Source of the DNA: Nitrososphaerota archaeon
Lineage (GTDB): Archaea; Thermoproteota; Nitrososphaeria; Nitrososphaerales; Nitrososphaeraceae
Assembly: GCA_005877345.1 (NCBI GenBank)
Contig: VBPR01000207.1
Location: forward strand, 1-15,526
Length of the DNA: 15,526 nucleotides
Reading direction: 5' to 3'
Shown here: piece by piece, positions 11,527 to 15,526 of the stretch
Layout of the letters: every line of letters begins with the position of its first letter
How positions within the stretch are numbered: position 1 is the first letter of the stretch
The notes under the pieces: model-generated
Told to the model about the DNA's origin: nothing
The model's database searches: none
The model's input: the letters and a program-made list of their open reading frames with translations, nothing else
Position numbers and translations under genes: made by a program

Positions 11527-12537
11527 ATGTTAAGTCTATGTCTTGAAATGAAAGCGCTAAAATACGGTTTTGTAAGTTTATTTTTACTGGCATCAGTATT
11601 ATTTATCACACATCCTACACAAAGTCAAGTTTTTGGTCAAGGTGCAAATACAACAAATACAACTGAATCAGAAAGACCAACAGCTGAGGGGCTAAAGCCG
11701 GGGTTTGTACCGGACATTGAAGATGGAGCTGCCCCGCCACCGCCACCAGCAAATGCTATTACAGTAGATAAATTACCGAAAGAAAACCCGGTTAAAGATC
11801 CTGATAGTGATGCACTGTCGATCACCAATAGAACTGAAATATTACAGATACTCCCAGCAAACTCTACAAAGATTATAAAGCACGTTGATGAGGATTTGAA
11901 AAATTCTACAGGAGTGGGTCTTGCTCCACGTGATGTGTTGGAAAAAATAACATCTGAGAAATCTAATGATAATAAGTCAATTCTTCAACTTGCATCCCCA
12001 GGAGATATTAAAAAAATTGAATCAGAGGATTCAGCTGTAGCTAATACTACAGGTGGACAAGAGGAAGATGAACCTGTTACAAATGCAACTTCTGAAAAGA
12101 CTCAAGCAAGAGGAGAAGCTAATGCCACAGCTACTAATGCTACTAGCGGAGAACAACCATCTCAGACAAGAGAGGAACAAAAACAATCTGAAGGTCAAAA
12201 AGAACAAGCTAAGACAGGAGCAGAAGAACAAGCTCTAGCTGGAACACCAGAAGCGACTAACATGACAAATACTACTAATGCTACTAGCGGAGAACAACCC
12301 TCTCAGAAAGGGGAAGAAAAGAAACAAGCAGGAGGAGGAGGGGAAGAGACTACTACTATTATTGGTAAACAAAAACAAACAGGAGGGGAAGAGACTACTA
12401 CTATTATTGGTAAACAAAAACAAACTAAAGGTGGAGAAGAGAGTTCTCAGGATTCTCTAAATACTACTAACGTTACCGGTATTCTTAACGCTACTGATTC
12501 AAAAGACGGGAACGATAATCCTGAAGATGGCGGCTAG
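11527..12537 (+). CDS. Exported, repeat-rich, glycosylation-prone surface protein
   Basis: I recognise no enzyme or named family. The 336-aa product starts with a signal peptide. ATG 11548 (MKALKYGFVSLFLLASVLF) is a cleaner start than ATG 11527, which adds seven residues. The mature chain is hydrophilic and low in complexity. I count 16 N-x-S/T sequons (many NAT and NTT), a run of five prolines near residue 70, and Gln/Glu/Lys/Gly-rich stretches. A 45-bp (15-codon) segment is exactly duplicated in tandem at 12336-12425. An approximate 141-bp unit (NATSGEQPSQ) also recurs. It has no membrane anchor near the C-terminus, which ends acidic (NPEDGG). It is probably a secreted or S-layer-associated mucin-like protein. 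It lies downstream of the RTX gene on the same strand, which may place two cell-surface genes together. Function is not known. Confidence 0.78.
   Translation: MLSLCLEMKALKYGFVSLFLLASVLFITHPTQSQVFGQGANTTNTTESERPTAEGLKPGFVPDIEDGAAPPPPPANAITVDKLPKENPVKDPDSDALSITNRTEILQILPANSTKIIKHVDEDLKNSTGVGLAPRDVLEKITSEKSNDNKSILQLASPGDIKKIESEDSAVANTTGGQEEDEPVTNATSEKTQARGEANATATNATSGEQPSQTREEQKQSEGQKEQAKTGAEEQALAGTPEATNMTNTTNATSGEQPSQKGEEKKQAGGGGEETTTIIGKQKQTGGEETTTIIGKQKQTKGGEESSQDSLNTTNVTGILNATDSKDGNDNPEDGG
12131..12307 (+). repeat. Degenerate 141-bp-spaced repeat in the surface protein gene
   Basis: A 36-bp segment at 12131-12166 recurs at 12272-12307 with one mismatch, 141 bp (47 codons) apart and in frame. 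It encodes ATNATSGEQPSQ and TTNATSGEQPSQ. Confidence 0.75.
12336..12425 (+). repeat. Perfect 45-bp tandem duplication, two copies
   Basis: Positions 12336-12380 and 12381-12425 are identical. Forty-five is divisible by three, so the surface protein gains exactly 15 residues (around EETTTIIGKQKQT) and stays in frame. The lack of any mismatch suggests a recent or actively maintained duplication. Confidence 0.92.
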
Positions 12538-12621
12538 GATGAACAATCATTTATTCGATAGGATAGAGTGTCAATTGTGCAATAATTCAACATTAAAGAA
12601 GTAGAGCGAACAGACATTCAA

Positions 12622-12627
12622 TTTTTT
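12622..12627 (+). terminator. T-run terminator after the surface protein gene
   Basis: Six T residues lie about 85 nt after the stop, followed by a second T-run. They sit just before the 3' end of the convergent cbf5 gene. Confidence 0.3.
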
Positions 12628-12632
12628 GATTT

Positions 12633-13628
12633 TTATTCCAACTTTTTACTGGTCTTCCAGCAACGTGGATAAGTATCAGGCTTCATTATCAATCTCTTTA
12701 TATTGAAGGCTATCCCTTTGTCGTTTTGTTTAATTTCTTCTGAATTCATATTAGCTTCACCCAATGCAATAATTTCTCCTTTCAATGTATAAATTCCAAC
12801 TAGACTTCCTTTTTTTAAATTTTTATCAATAGCGACGATTCCTGGAATCGCCACTTGCGCACCGTGGCAAAGTGCATCTACTGCAGAATCTTTTACTGCA
12901 ACAGAAACAACCCCTTCGAGGGCCAATTCTATTGGTTTTACAATGGAGCGAATTCTTTGTTCACCTTTTGTCTCTTTATATGTCTCTATAGCATCAACCA
13001 GGTCATGTAACCTTACTAATTTATCAGCAGCTTCTGAAAATACACTTACCCTTGTCCTCCTCAATTCAAACATGGTTGCTCCTGTTCCAAGAACTTCCCC
13101 GATATCATATATGAGTTTTCTAATGTACGTTCCTGCTTCACACAAAACACGTAGAAGAATGATGTTATCTGCACTTCCTAGTCTTTGTAATTCATAGATT
13201 CGTCTAACCCGAGTCGCTCGTCTTACAGAAGATCTCTGAGGAGGTCTTTGGTAGATCTCTCCGGTAAATACTTTAAGTAAGTTATCAATTTGATGTATAT
13301 CTTTTTCTTGATGAATTCTCGCAACTGCATAGTATTCCTTTGGTCCAAACAAAAGAATTGATAATGCTTTGGTTGCATCTCCTAATCCTATTGGCAATAG
13401 ACCGGTAGTACCTGGATCGAGGGTTCCACTATGCCCCGCCTTAGTAATACCCAAGATTCTCTTTGTCCAAGCAACCAGTTCATGGCTAGTTGGTCCAGAA
13501 GGTTTATCTAATAAGAGAATTCCATAATCTAAAAGAATATCCAATGGTCTATTATTAGGGTAATATCCATACTTATTGTTAGTAACATCATCATTTATGA
13601 TCTCTAGAGTATCAAGCTTTAATGTCAT
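12633..13628 (-). CDS. cbf5: tRNA/rRNA pseudouridine synthase Cbf5 (TruB family)
   Basis: Cbf5 is the catalytic subunit of archaeal H/ACA ribonucleoproteins, which convert uridines to pseudouridine in rRNA under guide RNA and modify U55 of tRNA. The 331-aa product has the TruB core: LLLDKPSGPTSHELVAW (38-54), the catalytic GHSGTLDPGTTGLLPI with Asp71, then RPPQRSSVRR (128-137), the CEAGTYIRKL motif (163-172) and GTGATMFELRRTR (181-193). The C-terminal 90 residues form a PUA domain. A short, poorly conserved extension (about 28 residues) precedes the core. The ATG at 13628 is 16 nt past the cmk stop, so the two share a message. The secY-adk-cmk-cbf5 order is a classic archaeal cluster. Confidence 0.95.
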   Translation of the reverse strand: MTLKLDTLEIINDDVTNNKYGYYPNNRPLDILLDYGILLLDKPSGPTSHELVAWTKRILGITKAGHSGTLDPGTTGLLPIGLGDATKALSILLFGPKEYYAVARIHQEKDIHQIDNLLKVFTGEIYQRPPQRSSVRRATRVRRIYELQRLGSADNIILLRVLCEAGTYIRKLIYDIGEVLGTGATMFELRRTRVSVFSEAADKLVRLHDLVDAIETYKETKGEQRIRSIVKPIELALEGVVSVAVKDSAVDALCHGAQVAIPGIVAIDKNLKKGSLVGIYTLKGEIIALGEANMNSEEIKQNDKGIAFNIKRLIMKPDTYPRCWKTSKKLE

Positions 13629-13644
13629 GGCAAGTCATTGGATA

Positions 13645-14214
13645 CTACCGAACTTTCATCCTCTTTATAATTTCCTTACACAAATAAAGGAGAGAATCAA
13701 GAGTAAGAATCTCAGTATTAATCATGAAATCAAATACTTCAAGGCTATCTCCAAAATCGGATCCATAAATTTTCTTGTAGATTTTCTTATTTTCTCTATC
13801 TCTCATCTTTACAATGCGTAGAGCATCTGTTACTGTGATCTTATCACGTTGTGACATTCTTTCAGATCTCTTCTCTTGAGATGCACTTAACCAGAAGGTA
13901 ATTGGATCAGTAGCCAACCAAGGAAGGGTGTGGCTTGTAATAATAACGCTACCTTTTTTAGCAATATTGATCAATTTTTCATCCACTTGCTTGTCAAATA
14001 CAGGATTCTTTTTTCGTTCTTTCATAAATCCAATTGCTTCATCAGAATCCCACCAATCATTTCCTGATATTACGTATCCTTGTTGACGTGCTATCTCCTT
14101 CAATATATCTCCTCCGTTATACAATTTAAATCTGAATTCCTTCGCAAGAGCATGGGCCAATGTGGTTTTGCCAACAGCTGCACTCCCTGATATAACCACA
14201 CTGATATTCTGCAT
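13645..14214 (-). CDS. cmk: Cytidylate kinase (archaeal type)
   Basis: It phosphorylates CMP and dCMP with ATP, feeding CTP synthesis. From the ATG at 14214 the product is 189 aa with P-loop GSAAVGKTT at residues 10-18, typical of archaeal CMKs. YNGGDILKEIARQQG follows at the CMP site, then a LID-like arginine-rich stretch (RSERMSQRDK) and KMRDRENKKIYKKIYG, the family's C-terminal signature. The open frame extends to a TTG at 14229 (five more residues). ATG puts the P-loop at the usual position, so I prefer it. A TATA-like CAATATAAG at 14248-14256 lies about 38 nt upstream of the ATG, so the gene may have its own promoter within the secY-adk-cmk-cbf5 cluster. It could be confused with adenylate kinase-like NMP kinases, but context and motifs agree on CMK. 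Confidence 0.9.
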   Translation of the reverse strand: MQNISVVISGSAAVGKTTLAHALAKEFRFKLYNGGDILKEIARQQGYVISGNDWWDSDEAIGFMKERKKNPVFDKQVDEKLINIAKKGSVIITSHTLPWLATDPITFWLSASQEKRSERMSQRDKITVTDALRIVKMRDRENKKIYKKIYGSDFGDSLEVFDFMINTEILTLDSLLYLCKEIIKRMKVR

Positions 14215-14246
14215 ATTACCAAATTTCAATTATTGTCCCTTAATTT

Positions 14247-14256
14247 CTTATATTGT
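14247..14256 (-). promoter_or_regulatory. Internal TATA-like element upstream of cmk
   Basis: CAATATAAGA on the minus strand lies in the 85-nt gap between adk and cmk. It would give cmk-cbf5 an independent promoter with a leader of about 10 nt to ATG 14214. Confidence 0.35.
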
Positions 14257-14299
14257 CAACCCAATATTCATATGTATGCAGCTCGTGATTTGATCTTTA

Positions 14300-14890
14300 T
14301 TAAGTAGAATTTTTTAGTAATTGGACCATAAGCGATGAAGCAGAATTTATCATGTTGTCATGATTATAAATAATCTCGAATGGAGCTCCAGTCATAATAG
14401 AAAGTGATGAAATCATTGAGATAGCAACGTCTATGTCCGTTTTGATTTGGTTTTCAGAATTTATATCTCTTGCTCGAGTATTGTCGTTTTTTCTTCTTCT
14501 TAGAATCTCTTCTGAATTTGCAGTTACTAGGATGAGTCTATCAGGTTTTAGGCTTAAAATCATGTTCATTGGTAACCCGGGATAATAACCCGATGGTGTC
14601 TTAATAAAAAGATGGGTATCAACAATTACTATCGATTCTTTTAAGCTAGAAATATGATTAGCTGCCATAGACTGTAATTTTTGCTGCACATCTATCGAAA
14701 GTTTTCTTAATTGGTCTCTATCATTTATCCCCAATTTCTTTGCTTCTTCGAACATAACAGATCCAAAAACCACTGTGCACACAGTCATTCCTATATTCAG
14801 TAACGTCTGCGTAGCATTAGAAATAATCGTACTCTTTCCTACACCAGGAACACCAACTATAATAACTGTTTTTTTTCTAGGTTCTTCCAA
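14300..14890 (-). CDS. adkA: Adenylate kinase, archaeal type
   Basis: Adenylate kinase interconverts ATP, ADP and AMP. The archaeal form is unlike the bacterial one and has no zinc LID. From TTG at 14890 the product is 196 aa, the normal archaeal length. It reads MEEPRKKTVIIVGVPGVGKS, with the P-loop GVPGVGKST at residues 13-21. The signature DTHLFIKTPSGYYPGLP (91-107) and EEILRRRKNDNTRARD (127-142) are diagnostic. A longer frame up to an ATG at 15013 exists, but it lies entirely inside secY in another frame and its first 41 residues do not belong to the family, so I reject it. The TTG start overlaps the secY 3' end by 14 nt, showing tight coupling. Confidence 0.93.
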   Translation of the reverse strand: MEEPRKKTVIIVGVPGVGKSTIISNATQTLLNIGMTVCTVVFGSVMFEEAKKLGINDRDQLRKLSIDVQQKLQSMAANHISSLKESIVIVDTHLFIKTPSGYYPGLPMNMILSLKPDRLILVTANSEEILRRRKNDNTRARDINSENQIKTDIDVAISMISSLSIMTGAPFEIIYNHDNMINSASSLMVQLLKNST

Positions 14891-15526
14891 GGAGTGCCGC
14901 CAATTTAGGCATATGGGTATCAACTTGTTCTCTGACGAGCAGGTTATAATAATTAACCAATATATCCACCATAAGCAATATCCCAATTCCGGTTCCAAAT
15001 ACGCTGAGCACATTTGAAACGGCTGCCAATAGCCCTATTAGTATCCCACCTGCTATAGTTACAGCTGGTATGTACTTATTCAGCAAAGTCTGTACAGAGC
15101 TCTGAGTTCGTCTGAAGCCCGGAACCTGCACATCAGCGTCCAATAAATTCTTTGCAGCTGATTTTGGAGACAAACCTCCCAATTCGACCCATAAACGTCC
15201 AAATACAGTAACAATACCGGTCCAAAAAATGATATAAACAAAAGTTCTTAGCGGGTCTTGAAGTGCGTGTTCGAAGGTTCGTGGGGCAGTAATGTAATAC
15301 AAAATACCCCCAGTCGGCGACTGCGAGCTTTGAGGATCAAATTGAAAAATATAGTTGAAGAATGGATTTGCGTTTTCAGGATTATAGTTTGCCCATAGCA
15401 TTTGACCAATAAAAATGGCGTTTGCCAATAATGCAGACGCTAAAATAACGGGAATGTTAGACGTGTACAGTAACTTTATTGGATATACAGCTGTAAAGCC
15501 TCTATACTTCGTCGATACTATCGGGA
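14877..15526 (-). CDS. secY: Preprotein translocase subunit SecY, C-terminal part (5' end beyond window)
   Basis: SecY is the channel-forming subunit of the Sec translocon in the cytoplasmic membrane. About 216 C-terminal codons are visible and the frame stays open to the right edge, so the N-terminal half is outside. Diagnostic pieces are YPIKLLYTSNIPVILASALL in a transmembrane segment and the preceding loop, ITAPRTFEHALQDPLRTFVY, FWTGIVTVFGRLWVELGGLS, the cytosolic ribosome-facing DVQVPGFRRTQSSVQTLLNKY, and the last transmembrane helices (GILIGLLAAVSNVLSVFG and GIGILLMVDILVNYY). It ends MPKLAALLGRT. The adk start lies 14 nt inside its 3' end. Confidence 0.95.
   Translation of the reverse strand, partial: PIVSTKYRGFTAVYPIKLLYTSNIPVILASALLANAIFIGQMLWANYNPENANPFFNYIFQFDPQSSQSPTGGILYYITAPRTFEHALQDPLRTFVYIIFWTGIVTVFGRLWVELGGLSPKSAAKNLLDADVQVPGFRRTQSSVQTLLNKYIPAVTIAGGILIGLLAAVSNVLSVFGTGIGILLMVDILVNYYNLLVREQVDTHMPKLAALLGRT

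Noticed and set aside
10644..12425. Possible CRISPR-like repetition
   Set aside because: The repeats are in-frame protein-coding repeats with no regular unique spacers and no cas genes nearby.
12031..12460. Several ORFs in other frames of the surface protein repeat block
   Set aside because: They are Lys/Gln/Leu- or Ser/Phe-rich translations of low-complexity DNA and lack starts or motifs of their own.
14215..14229. TTG start at 14229 for cytidylate kinase
   Set aside because: The five extra residues move the P-loop away from its usual place. ATG 14214 also leaves a better distance from the TATA-like element. The TTG cannot be fully excluded.
14215..14299. Missing DUF106-type membrane protein gene between adk and cmk
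   Set aside because: Some archaea carry one in this cluster, but the 85-nt gap holds no remnant. I cannot say whether it is expected in this lineage, so I do not report a loss.
14891..15013. N-terminal extension of adenylate kinase from ATG 15013
   Set aside because: The 41 extra residues lie in another frame inside secY, contain no family motif, and would make the protein much longer than archaeal adenylate kinases. TTG at 14890 gives the normal length.

Overview
The window reads as chromosomal DNA of an ammonia-oxidising archaeon of the Thaumarchaeota (Nitrososphaerota). The evidence is a 4-hydroxybutyryl-CoA dehydratase of the 3-hydroxypropionate/4-hydroxybutyrate carbon-fixation cycle, archaeal-type SecY, adenylate kinase, cytidylate kinase and Cbf5, an archaeal L40e zinc ribbon, a Dim2/Pno1-like KH protein, DUF373, a class II tRNA-Ser with an intron at the canonical archaeal position, TATA-like boxes about 25-28 nt upstream of many starts, and frequent TTG starts. 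The AT-rich composition and the large secreted, glycosylation-prone proteins suggest a soil-type lineage (Nitrososphaera/Nitrosocosmicus-like). The genus is an inference.

Layout. 1-757 (-): DUF373 membrane protein, running off the left edge. 978-1953 (+): an unknown small protein and the KH-domain protein. 1954-2304: a non-coding gap. 2305-3831: divergent ubiX (-) and a PfkB-family kinase (+), with one central TATA-like element between them. 3962-5048 (+): a TrmB-like winged-helix protein followed by two unknown proteins, the last two overlapping by GTGA. 5038-6372 (-): adenine phosphoribosyltransferase and methylthioadenosine phosphorylase, 3 nt apart. 6498-8253 (-): 4-hydroxybutyryl-CoA dehydratase and rpl40e.

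8254-10326 is a region of very small genes: three mini C2H2 zinc-finger proteins, one cysteine-cluster protein on the other strand, and the RrmJ/FtsJ 2'-O-methyltransferase, which is preceded by a 21-codon leader ORF. Next come tRNA-Ser(GGA) with a 16-nt intron (10407-10508) and two exported proteins: an RTX-type calcium-binding repeat protein and a repeat-rich protein carrying 16 N-glycosylation sequons. The right end (12633-15526, -) is the conserved archaeal secY-adk-cmk-cbf5 cluster, with secY running off the edge.

Functional links. MTAP releases adenine from methylthioadenosine and APRT converts it to AMP, so the apt-MTAP pair is a purine salvage unit. The nearby PfkB kinase could belong to nucleoside or sugar salvage, but this is unproven. 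UbiX makes prenylated FMN for UbiD-type decarboxylases. SecY, Adk, Cmk, Cbf5, L40e, RrmJ and the KH protein belong to translation, secretion and RNA maturation. No mobile element, CRISPR array or sign of recent phage insertion was seen. The least explained parts are the mini zinc-finger cluster with its intergenic hairpin, the DUF373 upstream palindrome, and the tandemly duplicated segment of the exported protein.
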